From the NCBI GenBank assembly GCA_964577175.1, contig CAZNYC010000121.1, positions 1 to 12,643 on the forward strand: DNA of 12,643 bases. The letters are read 5' to 3'. The stretch comes from BS750m-G62 sp964577175. Lineage in GTDB: Bacteria > Planctomycetota > Phycisphaerae > FEN-1346. A program made the translations under genes and the position numbers. The notes under the pieces are model-generated. The model was not told where the DNA came from, did no database searches, and saw only the letters and a program-made list of their open reading frames with translations. The stretch's first letter is position 1. Every line of letters begins with the position of its first letter. Positions 1 through 7,020 of this stretch are shown piece by piece.

Positions 1-36
1 TCGAACGGCGGGGCGTTCGAGCGGCGCCGTGCGCCT
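1..36. repeat. Partial copy of the TTCGAG repeat family at the window edge
   Basis: TCGAACG (1-7) and CGTTCGA (14-20) form a perfect 7 bp inverted repeat around GCGGGG, just beyond the stop codon of the minus-strand gene. The CGTTCGAG word is the start of the dispersed palindromic arm seen at 1225, 9004, 10266 and 11012. It could be the remnant of two abutting arms or a small terminator-like hairpin. The window edge prevents a firm call. Confidence 0.35.
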
Positions 37-1146
37 TTACCCACCCGCGGCGCGCAGCGCCTCCGCCACGTCGAACGGGTCGGCCGAGACGACGCTCGAG
101 GCGTACAGTTCCATCCCGCCCCAGTCCGTCGTCCGCGACGACGGGTCGCCCCGGTCCACGAGGTACACGAGCGTCGGGAACCCCTCCCACGCCGGGTCCG
201 GCTCGCCAAGCGGCGGCGTGTGGACCGCCAGGTTGAACGATTCCACGCCCAGCGCGGCGTACGTCTTCAGGGCCCGCCAGACGGCTCGCGGCAAGTCCGG
301 ATCGTCGTACGACGGCGCGACCAGCACCAGTTCCCGTTCCTTCAGCGGCGTAAGATGTGCAAGACACGCCACCCGCCCACACCGGTCCGCGAGGCCCATC
401 GCTTCGTGGACGGCCACGAGGTCCTCGAAGTAGTCCGCATCGTGCTCGGCCCGGTAGGCGCGGGCGTCGCGCCGCAGCCGCTCCACTTTCGCGTAATGGA
501 ACGCCCGGCCGACGACCATCTGCGCATGGCCATGAATGATGCTCGCCCCGGCCTTCCACAGGCAGTTCCACATGAGGAGGAAGAACCGGGCCTCGGGGTC
601 GGCCTCGTGGGCCCGGTCGGCCCAGGCGCGGGCGGTGGCGAAGAGGTCGGCCACCTCCTCCGGCCGGAAGGCGTCCGTCCGGAACCGCAGCGGGTCGTGG
701 TCCTCGAAGATCGCCAGGCCGTGCCACCCGTCGTATGCGGCGACGTTGGCGGCGGTCTTCTCGCCGATGCGGCCGAAGGCGTTGGCGGGCGTCAGGTCCA
801 TCGGCCGGCAGAACGGGCCGCCGCGGCTGCGCTCGATCTCGTCGGAGAGGTCGGCGGCCTCGGTGGCGTCGAGCGGCCGGGACGCCCGCACCGCGTTGAA
901 GAGCGTCGCGTGGCCCGTCACGCGGCTGGCCACGTGCGTGATCGGCTGCCGGCGGATGGCCTCCAGCACGTCCTCCCGCGTGGGGCCGAGGTACCGGAAC
1001 GTCTTGGCGATCCAGCCCTCCATCGCCTCGGGCGGATCGACCCGGGCCGTGGACTGATTCAAGGCGTACAGCCGGTCGAACCGGGCTCGCGCCTCGGGCG
1101 CCAGGCCGGCAACGATCTCGTCGAGGTGGGTGATACGGGGAGGCAT
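37..1146 (-). CDS. GalT/HIT-superfamily nucleotidyltransferase-like protein
   Basis: 369 residues. I chose the ATG at 1146 over a GTG at 1152 because AAGGAG (plus positions 1152-1157) lies 5 bases before the ATG but overlaps the GTG. The signature seen is H205-G-H207-A-Q209 in the context SIIHGHAQMVVG. This HxHxQ histidine-triad variant is used by galactose-1-phosphate uridylyltransferase and related nucleotidylyltransferases and phosphorylases; the first residue of such a pair is usually the nucleotide-accepting histidine region. A segment WHGLAIFEDHDPLRF (141-155) resembles the strand preceding the active site in GalT-like folds. Length is close to GalT (about 350). By family the protein would transfer a nucleotide between a sugar phosphate and a nucleotide sugar or polyphosphate in the cytoplasm. 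Substrate cannot be read from sequence. It lies downstream of a glycosyltransferase on the same strand, separated by about 200 bp of repeats, so a joint role in sugar-nucleotide or glucan metabolism is an inference. Confidence 0.75.
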   Translation of the reverse strand: MPPRITHLDEIVAGLAPEARARFDRLYALNQSTARVDPPEAMEGWIAKTFRYLGPTREDVLEAIRRQPITHVASRVTGHATLFNAVRASRPLDATEAADLSDEIERSRGGPFCRPMDLTPANAFGRIGEKTAANVAAYDGWHGLAIFEDHDPLRFRTDAFRPEEVADLFATARAWADRAHEADPEARFFLLMWNCLWKAGASIIHGHAQMVVGRAFHYAKVERLRRDARAYRAEHDADYFEDLVAVHEAMGLADRCGRVACLAHLTPLKERELVLVAPSYDDPDLPRAVWRALKTYAALGVESFNLAVHTPPLGEPDPAWEGFPTLVYLVDRGDPSSRTTDWGGMELYASSVVSADPFDVAEALRAAGG

Positions 1147-1170
1147 GGACACTCCTTGGCTACGCTACGA

Positions 1171-1217
1171 TGTCATTTCGACCGAGGGCCCCGCAGGGCC
1201 CGAGCGGAGAAATCTCG
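1171..1217. repeat. TGTCATTTCGACCGAG...GAGAAATCTCG dispersed repeat (one arm)
   Basis: The segment begins TGTCATTTCGACCGAG and ends GAGCGGAGAAATCTCG, around a hairpin GGGCCC (1186-1191) CGCA GGGCCC (1196-1201). This wording (CATTTCGACC...GAGAAATCTC) matches a type of intergenic repeat that I recall from many unrelated bacterial genomes. Only one arm is present, directly followed by the palindromic element at 1225. It resembles the two-armed element at 7166-7268. Confidence 0.55.
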
Positions 1218-1224
1218 CTGTTAC

Positions 1225-1333
1225 GACGTTTCGAGCCGGCTGCGGAAGCAGCCGGTCACGCACGATTGGCGGTGGCATATGCCACGGCGGATGGTGATGG
1301 CCCGCCGCTTCCGCGGCGGGATCGAACGACGTC
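1225..1333. repeat. Two-armed palindromic element, family 1, complete copy
   Basis: Left arm: CGACGTT-TCGAG, then stem CCGGCTGC (1236-1243), loop GGAA, stem GCAGCCGG (1248-1255), then TCAC. Right arm, inverted: CCCGCCGC (1301-1308), TTCC, GCGGCGGG (1313-1320), then ATCGAACGACG. The centre holds a perfect 14 bp palindrome GTGGCATATGCCAC (1272-1285). Stems differ from other copies by paired changes, which suggests selection on the fold. It occupies the gap between the stop codon of the glycosyltransferase and the start of the GalT-like gene, so the latter may need a promoter inside repeat DNA. It looks like a REP/BIME-type element. No transposase or RAYT gene is visible. Confidence 0.7.
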
Positions 1334-1353
1334 GCACCCGGCGGCTCGCCGCC

Positions 1354-3087
1354 TCACGCCAAATCGTCGAGCACCGGCATGAGGTATTCCTTGACGACGA
1401 CCTCCCACGACATCTGGCGGGCCAGGTCGTACCCGCCCTCGATGAGCCGCTGATGGTCGTCCGCGTTGCGGGGCAGGCGCTGGAGCACCTCGGCCGCCAC
1501 GCGGTGGGCCTCGCACTCCTCGGCCTTGTCGCGTTCGGTGGAGCCGATGGAGAGGGCGTCGTCGAGCGTGGCTTCGCCGTCGGGCAGCATCGTGTAGTCG
1601 GCCACCAGGATGTTGGGCACGTCTTTGCCGCCGGTCACCCGTTTGACGAACCCCGCGCAGCCGCACACGTTCGTGATGACGCACAGGCCGCCGAAGGAGA
1701 GCGGCTCGAGTTGGGCGATGCCGAACGGCTCGTAGATCGACTGGCCGAACTCCAGGTCCGCGCCCTTGCGGATGTCGAGGAAGTCCATGTCGACGGGCAT
1801 CTTCTCGCCGCACGCATCCCGCGACCACCCGAACTGGTTGACGAGGATGACCTTGATCTGCCGGGAACAGACGTTAAACTTCTGCATATGGACGTAGAAG
1901 TCCGCCTCGCCGCCCGAGAGGTCCGGGTACCCCTCGCGGTGGGCCACCGGCCAGGCGTACCGGTCCTCCATGTCGAGGATCTCGTGCCCTTTGCGCGGGG
2001 CGCCCAGTTCGCTGGAGAGCAGCAGGTACACGCCCGTCTCGCCGGTCTCGCGGAACCGGTTCTCCAGGTGCCAGAGGACCTTCAGGTCGCGCCACAGGCC
2101 CTTCGAGAGGGCCATCCGCGTCACGTGCGAGAAGACGTGGTCCGGCCGGTACTCCAGCAGCGCCTTGGTGTACTCCTGGAGCCGGCCCTTCGACTGGGCC
2201 ACGTCGTCGGCCGACACCTCGTACGCCGGCACGCCGTTGTAGACGAGGGCGAGGCGCTTGTCGGCGAAGTCCGCCGCCAGGAACTTCATCTCGTTCAGAA
2301 CGTGGTCGCCCACGCACAGGACGGCGTCGCAGAAGCGCGACGCGGAAACCAGCGCGTGCTTGAAGAACGGCGCCTGCAGACCGAACACGTCCTCCACGAA
2401 CTTGCCTTTGTCCATGGCCCGGTCCAGGACGTTGTAGAACATCGTGTCGTGGCCGGGATGGCCCTCGACGATCCGCCGCATCGTCGCCACCTCGTGGGCG
2501 TAGAAGGCGGTGCGGTACCGGTCCTCCTCCGAGGCGATGGCCGTCAGGGCCAGCGGCATGCCCATGAACTCGTGGGCGAGGATGACCGCCGGGTCGCCCT
2601 CGTCGGCGCCGACGGCCTCCATGGCCGCCAGCCCGGGGCCCGCCAGCCGCACGTACTGCTCGTATTCCCACGTGCGGTACAGGTCGCTGCGGATGCCGAA
2701 CCGCTCGTACAGGAGGGACTTGACCTCGCCGAGCCGATCCAGGTTGGCCCGGCCGACGTCGATGATGAGGACCTCCGGCCGGCTCTCGACGCCGGTCGTC
2801 TTGTCGCGGAACAGCCGCCGGCCGTAGGCCAGGCCCACGCCCCACTGCTCCTGGATCGGCCGGAACCGCTCCGTGTAGTTCTCCGTGTCGATGCCGTCGA
2901 AACTGGAGTAGTACACCTCGCCGCGGTCGGCGAGCATGGCGGCCGTGTGCCCGTCGCCCGTCGCGACCAGGATGGACCGGTCGATGCCGGCGTTGTAGGC
3001 CTCGGCGGTGAAGAAGCCCTGGAGGACGGCCCCGATGCCGCCCACCTTCTGGACGGCCTCGTGGGTGACGTGGATCAGCGTGGTCAT
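1354..3087 (-). CDS. Glycogen-synthase-like GT-B glycosyltransferase
   Basis: 577 residues, ATG start preceded by AAAAGGGAA (minus strand, about 3091-3099). Near the N terminus HVTHEAVQKVGGIGAVLQG (6-24) carries the K-V-G-G loop by which glycogen and starch synthases contact the nucleotide-sugar diphosphate. Near the C terminus E453-PFGIAQL-E461 is the E-x7-E motif of retaining GT-B enzymes (GT4/GT5-like), followed by the usual SFGG...TNVCGCAGF segment. No signal peptide or membrane helix is seen, so it is cytoplasmic. The likely reaction is transfer of glucose from ADP- or UDP-glucose to a growing glucan, but the donor and acceptor are not determined. It is longer than bacterial GlgA (about 480), with extra sequence in the middle. 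The next gene on this strand encodes a GalT-like protein. An alternative is a sugar transferase for a surface glycan or trehalose-type product. Confidence 0.75.
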   Translation of the reverse strand: MTTLIHVTHEAVQKVGGIGAVLQGFFTAEAYNAGIDRSILVATGDGHTAAMLADRGEVYYSSFDGIDTENYTERFRPIQEQWGVGLAYGRRLFRDKTTGVESRPEVLIIDVGRANLDRLGEVKSLLYERFGIRSDLYRTWEYEQYVRLAGPGLAAMEAVGADEGDPAVILAHEFMGMPLALTAIASEEDRYRTAFYAHEVATMRRIVEGHPGHDTMFYNVLDRAMDKGKFVEDVFGLQAPFFKHALVSASRFCDAVLCVGDHVLNEMKFLAADFADKRLALVYNGVPAYEVSADDVAQSKGRLQEYTKALLEYRPDHVFSHVTRMALSKGLWRDLKVLWHLENRFRETGETGVYLLLSSELGAPRKGHEILDMEDRYAWPVAHREGYPDLSGGEADFYVHMQKFNVCSRQIKVILVNQFGWSRDACGEKMPVDMDFLDIRKGADLEFGQSIYEPFGIAQLEPLSFGGLCVITNVCGCAGFVKRVTGGKDVPNILVADYTMLPDGEATLDDALSIGSTERDKAEECEAHRVAAEVLQRLPRNADDHQRLIEGGYDLARQMSWEVVVKEYLMPVLDDLA

Positions 3088-3218
3088 GGTGTTCCCTTTT
3101 CTGCGTTCGCTGCGGCGTTGCCCCCGCTGGAGCGTCGCGGCGCGTTCGCCTCGTGCGCCTACTCTATCGACAAGGCGCGGGGGAGACTTGCTCGATTCCG
3201 GCCGTTTTCAAACGCCGG

Positions 3219-3290
3219 GTGCCACTGGCTGCTTGTCAGCCCTTGTTCTCGGAGCACGGGGCGCACTGGCCGGCAAGCCGCCAGTGGCAC
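3219..3290. repeat. Inverted pair of GTGCCACTGGC repeats
   Basis: GTGCCACTGGC at 3219-3229 is matched by GCCAGTGGCAC at 3280-3290. The identity continues inward as GTGCCACTGGC-N-GCTTG in both arms. Each arm also folds alone: GGCTG-CTTGT-CAGCC in the left, CACTGG-C-CGGC-AA-GCCG-C-CAGTG in the right. It lies in the 217 bp gap between hemC and the glycosyltransferase. On the minus strand it could act as the hemC terminator as well as a dispersed repeat. Nothing else is recognised in this gap. Confidence 0.6.
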
Positions 3291-3304
3291 GCGCCGTGCC
3301 TGCG

Positions 3305-4231
3305 CTACCCCTCGTGCGCCAGGAGGTCCCCCGCCCCCTCGCCGAGCATCCGTTTGGCGAGGTCCCGGCCGAGGGTGGCGGCGTCGGTGGCGGCGCCGTC
3401 GATGGCCCGGCGCAACGGCTGTGTCCCGTCCGGCGAAAGGAGATACGCCTCCAGGTGCAGCCGGCCGTCCTCGCCGGCGCGGCCGAGCACGCCGATGGGC
3501 GTCCGGCACCCGGCGCCGAGGCGGAGGAGCACCGCCCGTTCGGCCGTCACCGCCCGCCGCGTCGCCGCGTGGTCGATGGCCGCGATCCACCGCCGGACGG
3601 CGTCGTCGCCGGTGCGATGCTCGAGCCCCAGGGCCCCCTGCCCGGCCGCCGGCACGACCGTCTCCGGCGAGAGCGCGACGGGCCGGGCCTCTTCCACCGC
3701 CAGCCGCGCCAGCCCCGCCATCGCCAGGACCGTGGCGTCGCAGACGCCGTCAGCGAGTTTCCGCAGGCGCGTGTCGACGTTGCCTCGCAGGTCCGCCATC
3801 GCCAGATCCGGCCGGGCGGCCAGGAGCATCGCCCGCCGGCGCGGGCTGCTCGTGCCGACCGTCGCCCCGCGAGGCAGGTCCGCCAGGGCCGCGCCGTCCG
3901 CCGTCAGGAGCGCGTCGCGCGGGTCCTTGCGCGGCGGGACGGCCGATGCCACCGTCAGCCCGTCCGGTGCGCGGGTCGGCACGTCCTTCAGGGAATGGAC
4001 CGCCAGGTCGATGCGGCGGTCGAGCAGGGCCTGCTCGAGTTCCTTGACGAAGAACCCGACGCCCGGCAGGCGCGCCAGCGGCGTGGCGCGGTCGCGGTCG
4101 CCCACCGTGCGGTACGTCTCGATGCGGACCTCGAGGTCCGGATGAGCGGCGCGGAGCGCCTCGGCCACCTGGTCCGTCTGCCGGCGGGCCAGGCGGCTAC
4201 CGCGCGTCCCGATGCGAAGCACGTTCCCCAT
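3305..4231 (-). CDS. hemC: Hydroxymethylbilane synthase (porphobilinogen deaminase)
   Basis: 308 residues from the ATG at 4231. An upstream in-frame ATG at 4273 would add 14 residues not expected in the family, while the chosen start gives the standard opening VLRIGTRGSRLA. The enzyme condenses four porphobilinogen molecules into hydroxymethylbilane in cytoplasmic tetrapyrrole (haem) synthesis. Visible family features are HSLKDVP with the catalytic aspartate at D83, the substrate-binding segment VGTSSPRRRA (125-134), the LRGNVDTRLRKL segment (148-159), AAGQGALGLE and LGAGCRTPIG, where C242 is the cysteine that holds the dipyrromethane cofactor. All key residues are present and the length is typical, so it should be active. 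No other haem gene is in the window. It is transcribed divergently from the SDR gene. No clear ribosome-binding site precedes it, and the best promoter would give an almost leaderless mRNA. Confidence 0.96.
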   Translation of the reverse strand: MGNVLRIGTRGSRLARRQTDQVAEALRAAHPDLEVRIETYRTVGDRDRATPLARLPGVGFFVKELEQALLDRRIDLAVHSLKDVPTRAPDGLTVASAVPPRKDPRDALLTADGAALADLPRGATVGTSSPRRRAMLLAARPDLAMADLRGNVDTRLRKLADGVCDATVLAMAGLARLAVEEARPVALSPETVVPAAGQGALGLEHRTGDDAVRRWIAAIDHAATRRAVTAERAVLLRLGAGCRTPIGVLGRAGEDGRLHLEAYLLSPDGTQPLRRAIDGAATDAATLGRDLAKRMLGEGAGDLLAHEG

Positions 4232-4240
4232 AACCGCGCC

Positions 4241-4270
4241 AGGATAGACTGCGGCCGGGCCGCCTTCAAG
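4241..4270 (-). promoter_or_regulatory. Candidate sigma70 promoter for hemC
   Basis: Read on the minus strand, TTGAAG (4270-4265) and TATCCT (4246-4241) are separated by 18 bases. Transcription would begin near 4234, only a few bases before the hemC ATG at 4231, which fits the lack of a Shine-Dalgarno sequence. Each hexamer matches four of six consensus bases, so this is a moderate call. Confidence 0.4.
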
Positions 4271-4272
4271 CA

Positions 4273-4284
4273 CCTGTGCAGGTT
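4273..4284. promoter_or_regulatory. Small palindrome between divergent genes, possible operator
   Basis: ACCTG-TG-CAGGT is a perfect 5 bp inverted repeat. It lies just upstream of the candidate hemC -35 and just before a TTGACG (4290-4295) that could serve the SDR gene with an 18-base spacer to GAGACT (4314-4319), itself a weak -10. The position suits a regulator binding site, but such a short palindrome can occur by chance. Confidence 0.2.
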
Positions 4285-4338
4285 TCGGTTGACGCGGCGC
4301 CCGGCGGCGCGCGAGACTGATTCTAAGGGAGCACCTCC

Positions 4339-5271
4339 ATGGCCGAGACCGACCGTCCCATCCTCGTGACCGGCGCCTCGGGGTTCGTCGGGCGCCGCGT
4401 GGTGGCGCACCTGCGGGAGGCGGGCCGACGGGTCCGCGCCCTGGTCCGCCCGACCTCCTCCCGCCGGATGGAGGACACCGAGGACCTCGACATCGCCGAC
4501 GGCGACATCCGAAGCGCCGAAGCCGTCACCAAGGCGGCCCGCGGCTGCGCGGGCTGCATCCATCTCGTCGGTATCCTGCGCCAGCGCGGCGGGGCGACGT
4601 TCGAGGCCATCCACACCGGCGGCACGGAACACGTCGTGGAGGCCTGCCTGGAGACGGGCGTCCGCCGGCTCGTCCACATGAGCGCCCTGGGCGCCGAGCG
4701 CGGCCTCGACACGCCGTACTTCCGGACGAAGGCGGCGGCCGAGGCCGTGGTCCGCGACTCCGGCCTCGACTGGACGATCCTGCGGCCCAGCGTCATCCAC
4801 GGGCCGCGCGGCGACTTCATGATCCAGATGGCCCACATGGTGGCCCGGCCGGGGCCCGTGCCGCTCGTCGGCCACGGCCTCCAGGTCATCCAGCCGGTGT
4901 GGGTGGAGGACGTGGCCGCCATCTTTGCAGGGGCGCTCGGGCGCGACGTGACCGTCGGCCGCGCGTATCCGGTCGGCGGGCCGGACGTGATGACCCTCCG
5001 GGCGTTCTACCGGACGCTCGCGCGCGTGCTGCTGGGGCGGGAGAAGATGCTCCTGCCCGTGCCGCGCGTCGCCGTCCGGGCGGGGGCGTGGGTGGCGTCG
5101 CGCGTCCTCTCGAATCCACCCGTGACGCCGGAGGAGGTGCGGATGCTGGAGGCCGCTCGTCCGTGCGACACCGAACCCGTCGCGCGCGATTTCGATAGGC
5201 AACCCGCCCCGTTTGAGGATACACTGACGGCCTACGCCGAGGAACTCAAACGCGCGGCCGGCATCGACTGA
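4339..5271 (+). CDS. NAD(P)-binding SDR-family protein (NDUFA9/epimerase-like)
   Basis: 310 residues. The ATG is preceded by AAGGGAG 6-8 bases upstream. TGASGFVG (11-18) is the glycine-rich Rossmann loop for the dinucleotide. S115 in HMSALGA and Y127-F-R-T-K131 fit the catalytic Ser/Tyr-x3-Lys of extended or atypical SDRs. ILRPSVIHGPRGDF is the segment typical of the NAD-dependent epimerase / complex I NDUFA9-like subgroup. No signal peptide is evident; a stretch near VPRVAVRAGAWVASRVL may sit against the membrane. The reaction is unknown. Homologues in this subgroup are often annotated as nucleoside-diphosphate-sugar epimerases or as NDUFA9-like quinone-linked proteins. The next gene, for a small membrane protein, starts 42 bases later with its own strong ribosome-binding site, so the two are probably co-transcribed. 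Confidence 0.85.
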   Translation: MAETDRPILVTGASGFVGRRVVAHLREAGRRVRALVRPTSSRRMEDTEDLDIADGDIRSAEAVTKAARGCAGCIHLVGILRQRGGATFEAIHTGGTEHVVEACLETGVRRLVHMSALGAERGLDTPYFRTKAAAEAVVRDSGLDWTILRPSVIHGPRGDFMIQMAHMVARPGPVPLVGHGLQVIQPVWVEDVAAIFAGALGRDVTVGRAYPVGGPDVMTLRAFYRTLARVLLGREKMLLPVPRVAVRAGAWVASRVLSNPPVTPEEVRMLEAARPCDTEPVARDFDRQPAPFEDTLTAYAEELKRAAGID

Positions 5272-5313
5272 CGCCGGTCGTCCATCGAACGTCCGAAGAC
5301 CGCAGGAGGAATC

Positions 5314-5520
5314 ATGACCGAGGAGCAGATCACCGAACTGCTGGCCGACATCGATACCCTGGGCAAGATGGTCACCGGGCTGTACGCCCTCGTGGGGGTG
5401 GTCGGACTGTACCTGGCGTGGAGCCTGCGGAAGATCGCGAAGAACCAGGTGGACTCGGCCAGGTTGCTCGAGCAGGCGACCGCCCGCCTCGAGAAAGACA
5501 TCAGCCAGCAGGGCGCCTAA
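5314..5520 (+). CDS. Small single-helix membrane protein, unknown function
   Basis: 68 residues with a near-perfect ribosome-binding site, AGGAGGA at 5304-5310. The acidic N terminus (TEEQITELLADIDTLGK) is followed by one hydrophobic helix at about 19-38 (VTGLYALVGVVGLYLAWSL), then a basic RKIAKN stop-transfer segment and a probable amphipathic or coiled-coil helix (VDSARLLEQATARLEKDI). I do not recognise a family. The stop codon TAA lies at the start of a hairpin repeat (5517-5567). Clean start signals and membrane-like composition make it a real gene. It probably forms a transcription unit with the SDR gene upstream. Confidence 0.75.
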   Translation: MTEEQITELLADIDTLGKMVTGLYALVGVVGLYLAWSLRKIAKNQVDSARLLEQATARLEKDISQQGA

Positions 5521-5567
5521 CCCTACAACGCTAACTCGTGCGCGGCGGGTCTCCGCACCCGCCGCGC
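5517..5567 (+). repeat. Family 2 hairpin repeat, copy A; possible terminator
   Basis: The copy begins at the stop codon of the small membrane protein (CCTAACCCTACAACGCTAAC) and ends in a perfect 11 bp stem, GCGCGGCGGGT (5540-5550), loop CTCCGC, ACCCGCCGCGC (5557-5567). The copy at 8828 has a T-A pair where this one has C-G, a compensatory change. There is no T-run, so if it terminates transcription it does so without a classical tail. Confidence 0.6.
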
Positions 5568-5576
5568 AGCCCCGGA

Positions 5577-5649
5577 AAGGGCGTTTCAATCGCGGTGAGT
5601 GCTCCAGACCCACCGCGCAAATGCCCGACTTGGCGTTGTCGTGCTAAGG
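5577..5649 (-). repeat. Family 2 hairpin repeat, copy B, inverted
   Basis: On the minus strand this reads CCTTAGCACGACAACGC, then GTCGG, then ATTTGCGCGGTGGGTCT, nearly identical to copy C at 8828. It ends in GAAACG-CCCTT. The hairpin is CGCGGTGAGT (5591-5600) / ACCCACCGCG (5608-5617) on the plus strand, with one G-T pair. It abuts copy A tail to tail. Its CTAAGG end supplies the AAGG used as ribosome-binding site by the SerRS-like gene at 5659. Confidence 0.65.
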
Positions 5650-5658
5650 CAACGTGCC

Positions 5659-6969
5659 ATGCTCGACCTGGCCGTCCTTCGGGCCGAACCGGCGCGGGTC
5701 AAGGCCGCCCTGGCGCGCCGCGGCGCGTGGGCCGAGGCCGTCGACGCCGCCGTCGACCTCGACCGCCGCTGGTGCGCCCGGCAGGACGTCCGCGAGGCGC
5801 TGCGGACCCGCCGGCGGCGGATCAGCGACGAGGTCGCCCGCCGCAAGACCGAAGGCACCCCCGAGGGCGACGCCGGGGCCGAGGCGCCGGACCTGGTCCG
5901 CGCCGGCCGCGAGGTCGCCCGCGACCTGAAAGCCGTCGACCGCGCCATGCGCGACCTGGCGGCCCGGCGCGAGGCCGCGCTGCTGGCCCTGCCGAACCTG
6001 CCCGGCACCGACGTGCCGGACGCCCCGCCGGACCTGGCCCCGTCCGGTCCCGTCTGGCCGCACGGGTTCCCCCCGCTTCCCCACTGGGATCTCGCGGAGA
6101 TGCTGCGCCTGACGGAGCCCGCGGCGGGGGCGGGCAGCGGCTTTCTCCTGTGGCGGGGCGCGGGGGCGAGCCTCGTGCGCGGCCTCGTGCGCTTCATGCT
6201 CGACGTCCACGCCGGCGAGGGCAAACGGGAGGAGGTCCTCGCACCACCCGTCGCGACGCGCGAGGCCCTGACGGCCTCGGCCCACCTGCCGACGCTGGGG
6301 GCCATGCTGTACGAAATTGACGCAACGGGCGGTGAGAACGACCTGTTCCTTGCCCCGCGGGCCGAGCCGCATCTGGCCACCTTGTACGCCGGCGAGGTGC
6401 CGGAGGCCGGCCGCCTGCCGGTCCGCCTGGTGGCGGCGGCGACGGCCCTTCGCCGGACGCCCCACGGCGGCGGGGCCGAAGGGCGGGGGCTGCTGCGCCT
6501 CGCTGCCTTCCCGACGGTCGAGGTCTACACGCTCTGCCCGCCCGAGGCGAGCGACGACGAACTCGAGCGGGCCCTTGCCGGGGCCGAGACGATCCTGGAG
6601 CGGCTCGGCGTAACCCATCGCCGGCGGGTCCGGGCCGCCACCGAACTCAGCCACGCCGCCGCCCGAACCGTCAGCCTGGACGCCTGGTGCCCCGGCCTGC
6701 CGGCCGAAGAAGAGAAGGATGAGCGCGGCCGATGGGTCGAGGTCGCCGCCCTCTCCTCGTTCACGGATTACCAGGCCCGGCGGGGTGGGATCGAGTACCA
6801 GGGCGAAGACCGGCGGACCCGCCTCGTCCACACGGTGGGCGGGGCGGCGGTCGCCGTCCCGCGCCTCGTCGCCGCCCTCCTCGAAACGGGCCAGCAGGCG
6901 GACGGCTCGGTCCGTCTGCCGGCGGCGCTGGAGACGTACGTCGGCACGGCCGTGCTCGGGGCGACGTAA
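5659..6969 (+). CDS. Seryl-tRNA-synthetase-like protein with altered active site
   Basis: 436 residues. The ATG at 5659, after AAGG (5646-5649), gives the classic SerRS opening MLDLAVLRAEPARVKAALARRG; an ATG at 5599 lies inside a repeat. Residues 1-110 form the predicted helical tRNA-binding arm. The class II core follows: motif 1 region GAGASLVRGLVRFMLDVH (167-184), motif 2 region ALRRTPHGGGAEGRGLLR (263-280) with R265, and motif 3 region FTDYQARR (368-375). The C-terminal LVHTVGGAAVAVPRLVAALLE is also SerRS-like. Compared with the usual motifs, the serine-binding TxE is R234-A-E236, the FRxE glutamate of motif 2 is absent, the DLE near motif 3 is SLD (339-341), and SCSN is ALSS (364-367). 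The ATP-binding arginines and E288 remain. It may be a paralogue with another substrate or a degenerate enzyme, and whether it charges tRNA-Ser is doubtful. A standard SerRS may exist elsewhere in the genome. Confidence 0.85.
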   Translation: MLDLAVLRAEPARVKAALARRGAWAEAVDAAVDLDRRWCARQDVREALRTRRRRISDEVARRKTEGTPEGDAGAEAPDLVRAGREVARDLKAVDRAMRDLAARREAALLALPNLPGTDVPDAPPDLAPSGPVWPHGFPPLPHWDLAEMLRLTEPAAGAGSGFLLWRGAGASLVRGLVRFMLDVHAGEGKREEVLAPPVATREALTASAHLPTLGAMLYEIDATGGENDLFLAPRAEPHLATLYAGEVPEAGRLPVRLVAAATALRRTPHGGGAEGRGLLRLAAFPTVEVYTLCPPEASDDELERALAGAETILERLGVTHRRRVRAATELSHAAARTVSLDAWCPGLPAEEEKDERGRWVEVAALSSFTDYQARRGGIEYQGEDRRTRLVHTVGGAAVAVPRLVAALLETGQQADGSVRLPAALETYVGTAVLGAT

Positions 6970-6980
6970 CGCGCGCCTGC

Positions 6981-7020
6981 TTTTCGAGCCCGCCGCGGGA
7001 GCGGCGCGTCATCCCCGATC
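6981..7020 (+). repeat. Family 1 palindromic element, single left arm
   Basis: TTCGAG (6983-6988), stem CCCGCCGC (6989-6996), loop GGGA, GCGGCGCG (7001-7008), then TCATCC. The right arm is missing or decayed. It lies 11 bases after the stop codon of the SerRS-like gene and may help end that transcript. Confidence 0.5.

Noticed and set aside
220..4047. A 1275-codon open frame on the plus strand across the minus-strand genes
   Set aside because: It lies antisense to the GalT-like, glycosyltransferase and hemC genes, is rich in Arg, Pro, Gly and His, and has no recognisable domain. Long antisense frames are expected where GC is high at third codon positions.
3988..5613. A 541-codon minus-strand frame over hemC, the SDR gene and the small membrane gene
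   Set aside because: It is antisense to the SDR gene and out of frame with hemC, whose family motifs are unmistakable in their own frames.
5599..5658. Upstream ATG for the SerRS-like protein
   Set aside because: It falls inside the family 2 repeat and lacks a ribosome-binding site. The ATG at 5659 gives the standard SerRS N terminus.
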